NCBI GenBank assembly: GCA_028291485.1
Contig: JAQGHZ010000451.1
Coordinates: 1-17,015 of the forward strand
Source of the DNA: Rubritepida sp.
GTDB taxonomy: Bacteria > Pseudomonadota > Alphaproteobacteria > Acetobacterales > Acetobacteraceae
Direction of reading: 5' to 3'
DNA length: 17,015 bases
Shown: positions 1 to 7,477 of the stretch, piece by piece
How the letters are laid out: the number at the start of each line of letters is the position of its first letter
How positions within the stretch are numbered: position 1 is the first letter of the stretch
Translations under genes and position numbers: made by a program
The notes under the pieces: generated by a model
The model's database searches: none
What the model saw: only the letters and a program-made list of their open reading frames with translations
Told to the model about the DNA's origin: nothing

Positions 1-517
1 GCATCCATCCCCTGCTTGTTCGGCGAACCCACGACAACCCGCGAAGTTTCAAGCCATTCTGGGTCCGCGGCTTGGGGGTATGCGGCCATCGGGTTAGGGA
101 TGGACTGGCAAGCGGCTGACCGCCTCCTCGAATGGACCGGCGGGAAGAAGGCTCGGGTGCCGCACCTCTTCAGCGTTGCCGACGGCTCGCCCGTGATGGC
201 CGTCGCTGGGCTCTGGGACCGCTGGCGGGATCCTGAAGCGGACGAGGAGGTGCTGAGCTGCACCATGGTCGTAACCGAGGCGCATTCCTGAATGCAGCAG
301 TACCACGACCGCACCCCCGGTCTTCCTCTCGCCGGATAGCTTCTCCGGTTGGCTGGACGGCTCGCTGGGGACAGAGGTGCTGCGGTCGGCTGAGGTGGTG
401 CCGATAAGGGAGTGGATCGCGGACCGCCGGCTCAACACCGCAGGCAAGGGCGATGAGGATCCAGGCCTCCTGGCGCCTGTCTCCGCGGACGCGCCACCGC
501 CAGGCAACCTGCTTTAG
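1..517 (+). pseudogene. SRAP (YedK/HMCES-like) gene, C-terminal part, broken
   Basis: SRAP proteins bind abasic sites in single-stranded DNA through a covalent link to Cys2; the N-terminus with that cysteine is not recognisable here. The frame opening near 16 gives EWTGGKKARVPHLF, then AVAGLWDRWRDPEADEEVLS and MVVTEAHS, which match the family's EW...G.K.PH, FAGLWERWRDPE and TTEAN blocks. An in-frame TGA at 289-291 interrupts it. The same frame resumes with YHDRTP, the family HDRMP block. A one-base shift in the C-run near 317-321 then leads to VFLSPDSFSGWLDG and a tail ending LLAPV... with TAG at 515-517. Segments before about residue 35 do not align. Order and spacing make the family call good. 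The gene cannot make a full protein unless the sequence has errors. It runs off or decays at the left edge. Confidence 0.68.
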
Positions 518-748
518 GCGCTGCCCTTCGGCTTCTCCATCAGGTCGGCCACCTCAATGAACTTGGCGCCGAGGGCCCGCAGCGAGGTGTTCTCGACAAG
601 AAAACGGGCACCTTTTTGGGTCCGTGGATCTCCCGTACTCGGCCGGGTACTCGACGCTCAGCACGACACGCAGGGGCAGGAAGTCGAATCCCACGCCGGT
701 CATGAAGACGGGTTCGGTGAGCGGACTGGACGGCGGCTTCTTGGTCAT
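514..748 (-). pseudogene. Small hypothetical protein, frameshifted (about 77 aa if repaired)
   Basis: On the minus strand ATG at 748 follows an AGGAG site seven bases upstream and reads MTKKPPSSPLTEPVFMTG and onward to VVLSVEYPAEYG. The uninterrupted frame then turns into unlikely sequence. Dropping one G from the GGG run near 642-644 gives DPRTQKGARFLVENTSLR, then ALGAKFIEVADLMEKPKGSA, ending in TAA at 514-516. The repaired product looks like a normal compact cytosolic protein with no signal peptide or membrane segment. I do not recognise the family. Its stop overlaps the stop of the convergent broken SRAP gene by four bases. The shift lies in a homopolymer, so a sequencing or assembly error is a real alternative to decay. 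Confidence 0.5.
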
Positions 749-985
749 ACGGGGGCTCCTGCGATTGCCTGAAGCCAACCTAACGCTTGATCCACGAATT
801 GAGGTGCGGTACGACGCGCGCGCTGCGGCGGCGTGGAAGGACACGCTATTTTGCTTGGGGACGCCTGGGCGAATGGACCATGGCGCGGGGTCTATTTCCC
901 GCGGAGCGATGGAGCTGGTTGCAGAATCCAGCCCGCAGCAGGAAGCCCGGCACGGGACCCCCCGGCCGGGTCTTCCTTTATCGCC

Positions 986-1237
986 CTAGCACGCCGTTGC
1001 CGCGGGGCAGGGCGACTCACCCAGGTTGGTCAATCCATCCAGCGTAATCCGCCGTCCCACGCGGCAGCTGAAGCGGTCGGACTGTCCGGTTTCCGCCCAG
1101 CCCAGTTCGGTGAGCTGAGCCATGATCCCTGGGCCGACGCCGCGCGGCAGCTCGCCCGGGGTGAGGTATCGGCCGCTGATGGACTGCATCCCGCGAAGCG
1201 CATCGAGCTGGTGGCGAGTGGTCACTCCGGGCGGCAT
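986..1237 (-). CDS. Small hypothetical protein, possibly winged-helix
   Basis: An 83-residue product starts MPPGVTTRHQLDALRGM. ATG at 1237 is chosen because GAGGA lies about seven bases upstream; a longer form from 1294 is possible but adds unlikely sequence. The layout resembles small winged-helix proteins: a first helix (HQLDALRGM), a turn with SGRYLTPGELP, a helix GPGIMAQLTELGWAE, and a closing strand-helix RITLDGLTNLGE. This is a fold-level impression; no family is recognised. It stands alone on the minus strand in a poor region, so it may be a remnant. The bases between 749 and 985 hold no convincing gene. Confidence 0.4.
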   Translation of the reverse strand: MPPGVTTRHQLDALRGMQSISGRYLTPGELPRGVGPGIMAQLTELGWAETGQSDRFSCRVGRRITLDGLTNLGESPCPAATAC

Positions 1238-1573
1238 GGGTGCGTCCTCGAAAGGGAGGTCTTCCAATTGCTCGCATGGCCGCGCGGATACCACGGAAAT
1301 TGCAGCGCATGTAAAGCAGGAGGATGGAAATCAGCTGCGACGATGGCCCGATGCGTATTTATCCGCGCCGCGTCCAAACCCCGCCGCTTGCCAAGCCAGC
1401 GATGACCCGCAATGGGGCAGATCACCCTGCATGTGTCGCGCCCTTTCGGCACGATGTCCCGGCGAGGCTCCCATGAAGTCGCTACACTCGGACATCCGGC
1501 GCATTGCATTCGCCACGAGGCTCGGTCAGACTTGCCGACAGGCAGAGCCTATCCCTTATACGCGGAGAGCGCC
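1238..1573. other. Gene-poor stretch upstream of the isomerase gene
   Basis: No frame here gives a protein with recognisable motifs, and the open frames on both strands are compositional shadows of GC-rich DNA. The only functional site I can support is the ribosome binding site GGAGAG at 1564-1569, which serves the ATG at 1574. The promoter for 1574-3249 probably lies here, but I cannot place it. Confidence 0.5.
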
Positions 1574-2320
1574 ATGACGGCCCGCACAGCCTTGCGCATC
1601 GGTATCCTCCTGCCGCCGGCCAACACCGCGATGGAAGACGAGATTCCACCCTTCCTACCGCCGGGCGTGCGCGTCAGCTTCAACCGCCTTTCGCGCGAGG
1701 GCCGCACGCTCACGCGCGAGAGCCTGCTCTCGATGGCACGCTCCGTCGGCCGCGCCGCGGGCGACCTTGCCTGGTGTGAGCCGGACACCATCGTCTACGG
1801 CTGCACCAGCGGCACTTTCCTGGACGGCATCGGTAATGAGGAGGCGCTGTCGCGCCAGATCACAAAGGAGACCGGCATCTCCTCGCTGACCACTTCCTCG
1901 GCCGTGGTCGGTGCGCTGCGGGCGGTGGGCGCGCGGCGCGTCTTCATGATCACGCCCTATCCCGACGCGGTCAGCCTGCACGAGATCGACTTCCTGGCCC
2001 ATTACGGCATCGAGGTTGTGGCCTGGGAGTCCTTCCGTTGCGATCTGAGCGCGCAGGTGCCGGTCATCGCGCCCACCGAGGTTACGGCGCTCGCCCTGCG
2101 CCACCGTGAGGCCATCGCAGGCTGCGACGCGCTCTTCGTGAGCTGCACCAATCTCAAGGTCATGAGCGAGATCGCGACAATGGAGCGCCAGCTCGGCGTT
2201 CCCGTCGTCACCTCCAACCAGGCATCGCTCTGGGGCGCGCTGCGCCAAATCGGTGCGCCGATGGCCGAAGGCTGCGGCCAGGTCTTCCAGGCTCCCGTCG
2301 CCTCGTTGGAGCCTGTCTGA
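1574..2320 (+). CDS. Maleate isomerase / arylmalonate decarboxylase family enzyme
   Basis: This 248-residue cytosolic protein belongs to the Asp/Glu racemase superfamily, where two facing cysteines act on C-C or C-H bonds of small dicarboxylates without cofactors. The PPANTAMEDE block places Asn17. VYGCTSGTF places Cys77 and SCTNLKV places Cys191. Maleate cis-trans isomerases use an equivalent asparagine and cysteine pair at almost the same positions, whereas arylmalonate decarboxylase keeps only the second cysteine. I therefore favour isomerase or racemase chemistry over decarboxylation. ATG at 1574 is chosen because GGAGAG precedes it and the family begins just before the first strand (LRIGILLPPAN); a longer frame from 1412 is noise. 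The LysR regulator follows with overlapping stop and start. The likely substrate is a maleate-like diacid or related alkylated malonate; the exact one cannot be read. Confidence 0.85.
   Translation: MTARTALRIGILLPPANTAMEDEIPPFLPPGVRVSFNRLSREGRTLTRESLLSMARSVGRAAGDLAWCEPDTIVYGCTSGTFLDGIGNEEALSRQITKETGISSLTTSSAVVGALRAVGARRVFMITPYPDAVSLHEIDFLAHYGIEVVAWESFRCDLSAQVPVIAPTEVTALALRHREAIAGCDALFVSCTNLKVMSEIATMERQLGVPVVTSNQASLWGALRQIGAPMAEGCGQVFQAPVASLEPV
2308..2319 (+). promoter_or_regulatory. RBS and likely CTG start of the LysR gene
   Basis: GGAG at 2308-2311 lies five bases before CTG at 2317-2319, and the CTG overlaps the isomerase stop as CTGA. No ATG, GTG or TTG exists in this frame before GTG 2380, and starting there would remove the ELRAV part of helix 1 of the DNA-binding domain. 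Confidence 0.55.
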
Positions 2321-3249
2321 CGCCTCCAAAGCGCCCGCCGGCCAGCCCCCCGGATTTCTCGGCCCGAGAGTTACGGGCCGTGGTGCTCGTCGCGCGCTAT
2401 TTCAGCTTCATCGGGGCGGCGTCGGAGCTGCGGCTCTCGCAGCCGGGCCTGTCGCGCATCATCCGCAAGGTGGAGCAGGGGCTTGGGGTCGAGCTGTTCC
2501 ATCGCACCACGCGCCAGGTCACCCTCACCGCGGCCGGAGCGCAGTTCGTGCCCGTGGCGGAGCGTGTGCTGCAGGATTTGACCGCCGGCGTCGAGGCGGT
2601 GCGCGACCTGCGTGACCAGACGCGGGGCCACGTCGCGCTCGGCTGCCCGATGTCGGTGGCGCAATCGAACCTCATTGGCATCGTGCTGGAATACCGACGC
2701 AGGTATCCGCAGGTGACGCTCGTGATCCACGAGGGTCTGCAGAGCGCGATCCGGCAGGAAGTCCTGAACGGCGTGCTGGATTTCGGTATCGGCTTCATTC
2801 GCCAACCGATCGAGGAGCTGGCGATCGAAACGCTCTACGACGGGGTCTTCCACGTGGCCTTCCACAAGGACCACCCCTTCGCCGCGCGCGCCTCGATCCC
2901 GCTGCGCGACCTCGAGGGCGAGGTGCTGGTGTCCATGCCGCCCTCGGCCAACCCGCGCCTGATCTTCGACGGCGCAGCCGCCAGCGCCGGCTTTCGGCTG
3001 GACCACGCGATCACGGTCAACACCTACTCCACGCTCTATGCCCTGTTGGGCGCGCGCGCCGGCATCGCGATCCTGCCTGACCCCGGAGTACCGGAACCGG
3101 ATGACGCGCTGTTGCTCTCGCGACCCATCGACGATCCGCGGGTGCCGTCACGCTTCTCGCTGTACAGCCTGAAGTCCCGCGTCACGACGCCCGCCGCGCT
3201 GGCGTTGAAGCAGCTCGTGGTCGAGCACTACAGCGCCAGGCGAGCGTAG
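2317..3249 (+). CDS. LysR-family transcriptional regulator
   Basis: The N-terminal winged HTH reads RELRAVVLVARYFSF, then AASELRLSQPGLSRIIRKVE, then ELFHRTTRQVTLTAAG. A LysR effector domain follows from about residue 110 (GHVALGCPMSVAQ onward), with DFGIGF near its middle and GARAGIAILPD near its end. With the CTG start at 2317 the product is 310 residues, the usual length. With the conventional GTG at 2380 it is 289 residues and lacks the start of helix 1, which is why I prefer 2317. LysR proteins bind as tetramers to T-N11-A sites and respond to small, often carboxylate, ligands. It is coupled to the isomerase gene and converges on the TctC/lyase operon, so it probably controls one or both. 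The target site is not identified. Confidence 0.9.
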   Translation: MTPPKRPPASPPDFSARELRAVVLVARYFSFIGAASELRLSQPGLSRIIRKVEQGLGVELFHRTTRQVTLTAAGAQFVPVAERVLQDLTAGVEAVRDLRDQTRGHVALGCPMSVAQSNLIGIVLEYRRRYPQVTLVIHEGLQSAIRQEVLNGVLDFGIGFIRQPIEELAIETLYDGVFHVAFHKDHPFAARASIPLRDLEGEVLVSMPPSANPRLIFDGAAASAGFRLDHAITVNTYSTLYALLGARAGIAILPDPGVPEPDDALLLSRPIDDPRVPSRFSLYSLKSRVTTPAALALKQLVVEHYSARRA

Positions 3250-3262
3250 GTTCCCTACGCTC
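3242..3262. terminator. Perfect inverted repeat between convergent genes
   Basis: GAGCGTAGG at 3242-3250 and CCTACGCTC at 3254-3262 form a perfect nine-pair stem with loop TTC. The LysR stop (TAG 3247-3249) lies inside the left arm, and most of the binding-protein stop (TGA, minus strand, 3261-3263) lies in the right arm. No T-run follows on either side, so it is either a bidirectional terminator or an mRNA 3'-end stabiliser. Confidence 0.6.
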
Positions 3263-4238
3263 AGTCAAGCTGGATGCCCATGCTTCGCACCACTTCCTGA
3301 TAGGTGGCGACCTCCGTCCGGATGAAGGCCGCGAACTCGGCCGGCGTGTTCGACATCATTTCCAGCCCGAGCCCCAGGAGCCGCTGGCGCGCCTCCGGCA
3401 TCGCGACGATGGCCTCGCTGTGGCGCGCCAGCAGGTCGATGATCGCCGGATCTGTGCCCGCAGGTGCGACGATGCCCATCCAGCCGCGCGATACGTAGCC
3501 GGGCAGTCCTGATTCCGAGACGGTGGGCACGTCCGGCAGCCGCGTCACGCGCTCCGGCATGGTGACCGCGAGCGCGCGCAACTGGCCGGCGGCGATCGGC
3601 TCCACCGCCGTCGGGATCGTCTCGAACATGAGCTGGAGCTGGCCGGCGATGAGGTCGTTCAGGGCCGGTGCGCCGCCGCGATAGGGCACATGCACAATGT
3701 CGATATTTGCCATGCGCCGGAACACGTCCGCCGCCATGTGCTGTGCCGAGCCCGAGCCGGCGCTGCCGAAGTTCAACCGCCCGGGATTGGCACGGGCATA
3801 GGCGATGAGCTCCGCGACGCTGGTGACCGGCAGGGAGGGATGCACCACGATCACGTTGGGCTGCAGACCGATCAGGCGGACGGGCGCGAAGTCGCGTCTC
3901 GGATCGTAGGGCAGGTTGCGGAACAGGGCCGCATTGGCGGCCAGCGAGGAGGCGCTACCCATGAACAGCGTGTAGCCGTCGGGCGCGGATTTCGCGACGT
4001 AATCCGCGCCGAGACTGCCGCTGGCGCCCGCGCGGTTCTCCACCACCACGGCCTGGCCCAGCGACCGGCTCAGCTCCTGCGCCATGATGCGCGCCACCAC
4101 GTCGATGCTGCCGCCCGCGGCGAAGGCCACGATCATGCGCATCGGGCGCGTGGGATAGGGATCGGCGGCCCGTGCCGGCAGGCCGAGGCTGGCGAGGAAG
4201 AGGGCGGCAAGGGGCCAGGCGAGAAGGCGGTTTCGCAT
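3261..4238 (-). CDS. Tripartite tricarboxylate transporter (Bug/TctC) substrate-binding protein
   Basis: A 325-residue periplasmic binding protein. The signal peptide is MRNRLLAWPLAALFLASLG followed by LPARA, with cleavage near ARA/ADPYP. Family hallmarks follow: YPTRPMRMIVAFAAGGSIDV at the mature N-terminus, ENRAGASGSLGADYVAKSAP, DGYTLFMG, NLPYDPRRDFAPV, HVPYRGGAPALNDLIAGQ, and LPDVPTVSESGLPGY. These proteins bind carboxylates such as citrate, tartrate, malate or aromatic acids and feed TctA/TctB membrane partners. No TctA or TctB gene is present, which is common for the Bug family. The start is supported by GAGGA overlapping the stop of the upstream paralogue, only 10 bp away, so the two are co-transcribed. 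The substrate is unknown. Confidence 0.93.
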   Translation of the reverse strand: MRNRLLAWPLAALFLASLGLPARAADPYPTRPMRMIVAFAAGGSIDVVARIMAQELSRSLGQAVVVENRAGASGSLGADYVAKSAPDGYTLFMGSASSLAANAALFRNLPYDPRRDFAPVRLIGLQPNVIVVHPSLPVTSVAELIAYARANPGRLNFGSAGSGSAQHMAADVFRRMANIDIVHVPYRGGAPALNDLIAGQLQLMFETIPTAVEPIAAGQLRALAVTMPERVTRLPDVPTVSESGLPGYVSRGWMGIVAPAGTDPAIIDLLARHSEAIVAMPEARQRLLGLGLEMMSNTPAEFAAFIRTEVATYQEVVRSMGIQLD

Positions 4239-4248
4239 GTGTCTGTCC

Positions 4249-5214
4249 TCAGTTCAGGGTGATGCGGGCGGCGGCGACCACCGCCCGGTTGTTCGCGATC
4301 TCGCGGTCGAGAAAGGTCCGGAAGGTTGCCGGCGTGCTCGGCACCACCTCGAGGCCGAGATCCAGCAGCCGGGCGCTGATCTCGGTCATCTCCACGATCT
4401 CGCGCACATGCCGGTCGAGTGTGGCGACGATGCCGGGCGGCAAGCCGCGCGGGCCAAGCAGGCCGAGCCAGGCGCGGGATTCGAAATCGGGAATGCCCGC
4501 CTCCGCCACGGTCGGCAGATCGGGCATGGCGGGGGAGCGGCTGAGCGTCGTCACCGCCAGCGCCCGCACCTGTCCGCCGCGCACCGCCTGCAAGGCGGTC
4601 GGGATCGTGTCGAACATGATCTGGACCTGGCCGGCCATCACGTCGCTCAGCCCGGGCGCGCCGCCGCGGTAGGGCACATGCGTCATCCGCAAGCCGGTGC
4701 GCAACGCGAAGACCTCGGCCGCGAGGTGCTGGGACGAGCCGATGCCCGCCGTGGCGTAACTGAGGCCACCCGGATGAGTGCGCCCATAGGTGATGAGCTC
4801 CTGCACCGTCCGCACCGGCAGGGAGGGGGTGACGACCAGCATGTTCGGCTGCAGGGCGATGAGGGTGACCGGCGCCAGGTCGCGGGATGGGTCGTAGGGC
4901 AGGCTGGGGTTCAGCGCCGGGATCGTCACGATTGGCCCGGCACCCGCCATCAGCAGGGTCAGGCCGTCGGGGGCGGATTTGGCGACGAAGTCGGTGCCAA
5001 CGCTGCCGCCGGCGCCGCTGCGGTTGTCCACGGTGAAGGGTTGGCCGAGGCGGCGGGTCAGCTCCTGGCCGACGAGACGGGCGAGGATGTCGACGCTGCC
5101 GCCCGCCGGGAAGGCCACGACGATCCGCGCCGGGCGCGCCGGATAGGCGTCATCCGCCCATGCCGAAGGCGCCGCGAGACACGCGAGCCCGACGAGAATC
5201 CTGATCCACCGCAT
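4249..5214 (-). CDS. Tripartite tricarboxylate transporter (Bug/TctC) substrate-binding protein, paralogue
   Basis: A 321-residue secreted binding protein of the same family as its downstream neighbour. The signal peptide is MRWIRILVGLACLAAPSAWA, followed by DDAYPARPARIVVAFPAGGS. It carries DNRSGAGGSVGTDFVAKSAP, SLPYDPSRDLAPV, HVPYRGGAPGLSDVMAGQ and MPDLPTVAEAGIPDF. In the 48-residue segment from AGGS to KSAPDG I count 31 identities with the neighbour, which points to a tandem duplication. ATG at 5214 is chosen because GGAG lies six bases upstream; a GTG four codons earlier is possible. The gene follows the acyl-CoA synthetase after about 109 bp in the same direction and probably belongs to the same operon. 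Substrate unknown; the two copies may have diverged in specificity. Confidence 0.93.
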   Translation of the reverse strand: MRWIRILVGLACLAAPSAWADDAYPARPARIVVAFPAGGSVDILARLVGQELTRRLGQPFTVDNRSGAGGSVGTDFVAKSAPDGLTLLMAGAGPIVTIPALNPSLPYDPSRDLAPVTLIALQPNMLVVTPSLPVRTVQELITYGRTHPGGLSYATAGIGSSQHLAAEVFALRTGLRMTHVPYRGGAPGLSDVMAGQVQIMFDTIPTALQAVRGGQVRALAVTTLSRSPAMPDLPTVAEAGIPDFESRAWLGLLGPRGLPPGIVATLDRHVREIVEMTEISARLLDLGLEVVPSTPATFRTFLDREIANNRAVVAAARITLN

Positions 5215-5280
5215 CGTCGTCTCCACTTGCTGCGAAGCCGTGCGCGAATGGCGTTTTGATCCACCCTGGTCGTATCAGCG

Positions 5281-5306
5281 GCCGGGACGCCTTCGGCGCG
5301 CCCGGC
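5281..5306. terminator. GC-rich hairpin between synthetase and binding-protein genes
   Basis: GCCGGG (5281-5286) pairs with CCCGGC (5301-5306). An inner CGCC/GGCG stem with a TTC loop sits inside it across a small bulge. It lies in the 109-bp gap between the synthetase stop and the next start. There is no T-run in the direction of transcription, so an attenuating or processing hairpin is as likely as a true terminator. Confidence 0.35.
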
Positions 5307-5323
5307 ATTAGGAAAATCTCTAG

Positions 5324-7477
5324 TCAGCCCAGCAGGATACGGGCATCCGCGATCGTGGCGCCGGCCGCGCTGACGATGATGGGGTTGAGGTCGATCTCCG
5401 CGATCTCGGGATGCGCGAGCGCGATTACCGACAGGCGCAACATCAGCGCGACGATCGCCTCGCGATCCACGGCGGCAGCGCCGCGCACCCCATCCAGGAT
5501 GGCGCGGCCCTTGATCTCGCCGAGCATCTCCTCCGCGTCGGCGCGGGCGAGCGGCAGGCCGCGGAAGGCGACGTCCTTCAACACTTCGACGAAGACGCCG
5601 CCGAGGCCGAAGAGCATCACCTTGCCGTATTGCGGATCTGTCGTGACGCCGAGAATGATCTCGACGCCGCGCGGCGCCATCGGCGTGACCAGCACCCCTT
5701 CGATCGCGGCATCCGGCCTATGGGCGGCGACGGCCTCGCGCATTGCGGCCACGCCTTCGGCCAGGGCCGCTGCGCCCGCGAGGTTGAGCCGCACGCCGCC
5801 AACATCGGATTTGTGCAGGATGTCCTTCGATACGATCTTGATCGCAGCCGGCGCACCCGTCAGCGCGGCCGGAAGCCTGTCCAGCTCCGCGGCGTCGGAC
5901 ACGACCGCGAAGGGCGGTACAGTGACGCCGCTCGCGGCCAGCAGGCGCAGGGCCTCCGGTTCCAGCAGAGATGTGCGGCCGTCGGCGCGCACGGCCGCGA
6001 CGATAGCCAGCGCCTCGGCGGCGGGCCGTGGCGTGGCCACGGCGGTCGTCTGCGCTTTGCGCAGCAGGACCTGATTGTACTGCTCGATACCGGCGAGGCA
6101 GGCCGCCGCGATCTCGATGGAGCGGACCACGACGACGCCCGCCTCGCGGAAGATCCGCATGGCTTCGGTGTTCCACTCGGCATAGTGGTTCTGCACGATG
6201 ATGGGCTTGCCGAATTCCTTGGAGGCCGCCGCCATCTCGCACGCCGCCTGGTTTTCGGCCTCGCGGATCTCGTCCGTGTCGTTGCGGCACTGGTAGCCGC
6301 CGACATAGCCGACGGAGAGCAGCGCATCGATGTTGGGGTCGGCCAGGATCGCGCGCGTGCAGGGGGCCAGATAGCGCGGATGTGGGTCCGTCGCGCCGCC
6401 GTAATCCGCCGGGTTGAAGAGCTGGCTGGCATTCGGGGCGATGAGCTTCAGCGCCGCCTCGGTCGCGGGCTCGAAAAGCGGGATCTGCAACCCGCGTTCG
6501 GCCAGTGCATCGGCCGCCTGCGAGATCACGCCGCCGCCCTCGGAGAGGATGCCGATGCGCAGGGCTGCGCGGCCGGCATTGTGCGACAGCGCCTCGGCCA
6601 CCGGAAACATCTCGTCCGAGCGTTCCACCACCACGATGCCAGCCTGGCGCATCACGCCCTTGCCCACCGCATAATCGCCGGCGAGCGAGCCGGAATGCGA
6701 GCGCGCGGCGCCCTCGCCCTGGCGCGTGCGTCCGGCCTTGTAGAGCACCACGGGCTTGATGGCCGTGACCTCCCGCGCCGCCCGGACGAAGGCCGCGCCG
6801 TTTTCGAAGCCCTCGGCGTAGACGATGACCGCGCGCGTCTCGGTGTCGTCGCCGAAGTAGCGCAGGTATTCGTCGAAGCTGATGTCGCTCTCGTTGCCGA
6901 CGCCGATAAAGGTGGTGAAGCCCGCCTGCTCCGTGCGGATGCTCGCCGTCATCATCGACATGGCGACATTGCCGGATTGCGAGAGCAGACCGAGCCCACC
7001 CTTGTAGATGCCAGGCCAGCCGACGAGGTTCAGCCCGGTATGGGCGTCGAAGATGCCGTTGGTATTGGGGCCGATCAGTCGCACGCCATAGCGTTTCGCG
7101 ACCTCGATGGCGCGGGCCTCCAGTTCGGCGCCTTCGGCACTTGCCTCGCCGAAACCGCCGGCCAGCAAAACCGCACCCTTCACGCCCTTCTCGCCGCATT
7201 CGGCGATCACCGCAGGCGCGGCGCGCGCGGGCGTGCAGACCAGCGCGGTGTCGATGTCATGCGGCACGGCGGCCAAGTTCGGGTAGCACGGCAGCCCGAG
7301 GATTTCCGTCTCCTTCGGGTTGATCGGCACGATGGTGCCGGCGAAGCCCTGGTTGAACAGCGCCTGGATGGCGCGGTAGCCGCGTTTGGACGGATCGCGC
7401 GAGGCACCGATGATGGCGACCGTCTTCGGCTTGAGGATGTCGCGGATGGGGCTGCGCAGGGCGATGGCGTCCGGCAT
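5324..7477 (-). CDS. ADP-forming acyl-CoA synthetase (acetate-CoA ligase type, fused alpha-beta)
   Basis: A 717-residue cytosolic enzyme of the NDP-forming acyl-CoA synthetase superfamily, which interconverts acid + CoA + ATP with acyl-CoA + ADP + Pi through a phosphohistidine. The domain order is CoA-binding Rossmann (KPKTVAIIGASRDPSKRGY near 17-34, GPNTNGIF near 136-143), a succinyl-CoA-ligase-like domain with GLLSQSGNVA and SHSGSLAG (His261 is the expected phosphohistidine), and a C-terminal ATP-grasp (IKIVSKDILHKSDVGGVRL, then GVEIILGVTTDPQYGKVMLF, LNPIIV). ATG at 7477 is chosen because the upstream frame to 8185 overlaps the lyase gene. Stop and start share one base (TGATG), so translation is coupled to the ThDP enzyme. 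The partner suggests it either activates the acid that the lyase cleaves or recovers ATP from the acyl-CoA released. Acid specificity is not readable. Confidence 0.92.
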   Translation of the reverse strand: MPDAIALRSPIRDILKPKTVAIIGASRDPSKRGYRAIQALFNQGFAGTIVPINPKETEILGLPCYPNLAAVPHDIDTALVCTPARAAPAVIAECGEKGVKGAVLLAGGFGEASAEGAELEARAIEVAKRYGVRLIGPNTNGIFDAHTGLNLVGWPGIYKGGLGLLSQSGNVAMSMMTASIRTEQAGFTTFIGVGNESDISFDEYLRYFGDDTETRAVIVYAEGFENGAAFVRAAREVTAIKPVVLYKAGRTRQGEGAARSHSGSLAGDYAVGKGVMRQAGIVVVERSDEMFPVAEALSHNAGRAALRIGILSEGGGVISQAADALAERGLQIPLFEPATEAALKLIAPNASQLFNPADYGGATDPHPRYLAPCTRAILADPNIDALLSVGYVGGYQCRNDTDEIREAENQAACEMAAASKEFGKPIIVQNHYAEWNTEAMRIFREAGVVVVRSIEIAAACLAGIEQYNQVLLRKAQTTAVATPRPAAEALAIVAAVRADGRTSLLEPEALRLLAASGVTVPPFAVVSDAAELDRLPAALTGAPAAIKIVSKDILHKSDVGGVRLNLAGAAALAEGVAAMREAVAAHRPDAAIEGVLVTPMAPRGVEIILGVTTDPQYGKVMLFGLGGVFVEVLKDVAFRGLPLARADAEEMLGEIKGRAILDGVRGAAAVDREAIVALMLRLSVIALAHPEIAEIDLNPIIVSAAGATIADARILLG

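Noticed and set aside
956..972. Hairpin GACCC/GGGTC with palindromic CCCGGCCGGG followed by TTCCTTTAT, as a terminator.
   Set aside because: Short five-pair stem in GC-rich DNA with no supported gene ending just before it; expected by chance.
1532..1562. Promoter with -35 TTGCCG and -10 TTATAC upstream of the isomerase gene.
   Set aside because: Transcription would begin at or inside the GGAGAG ribosome binding site at 1564-1569, leaving no usable leader.
4237..5259. Long open frame opposite the second binding protein (340 codons).
   Set aside because: Antisense shadow: rich in H, R, G and Q with no motif, while the minus strand has a complete signal peptide and TctC blocks.
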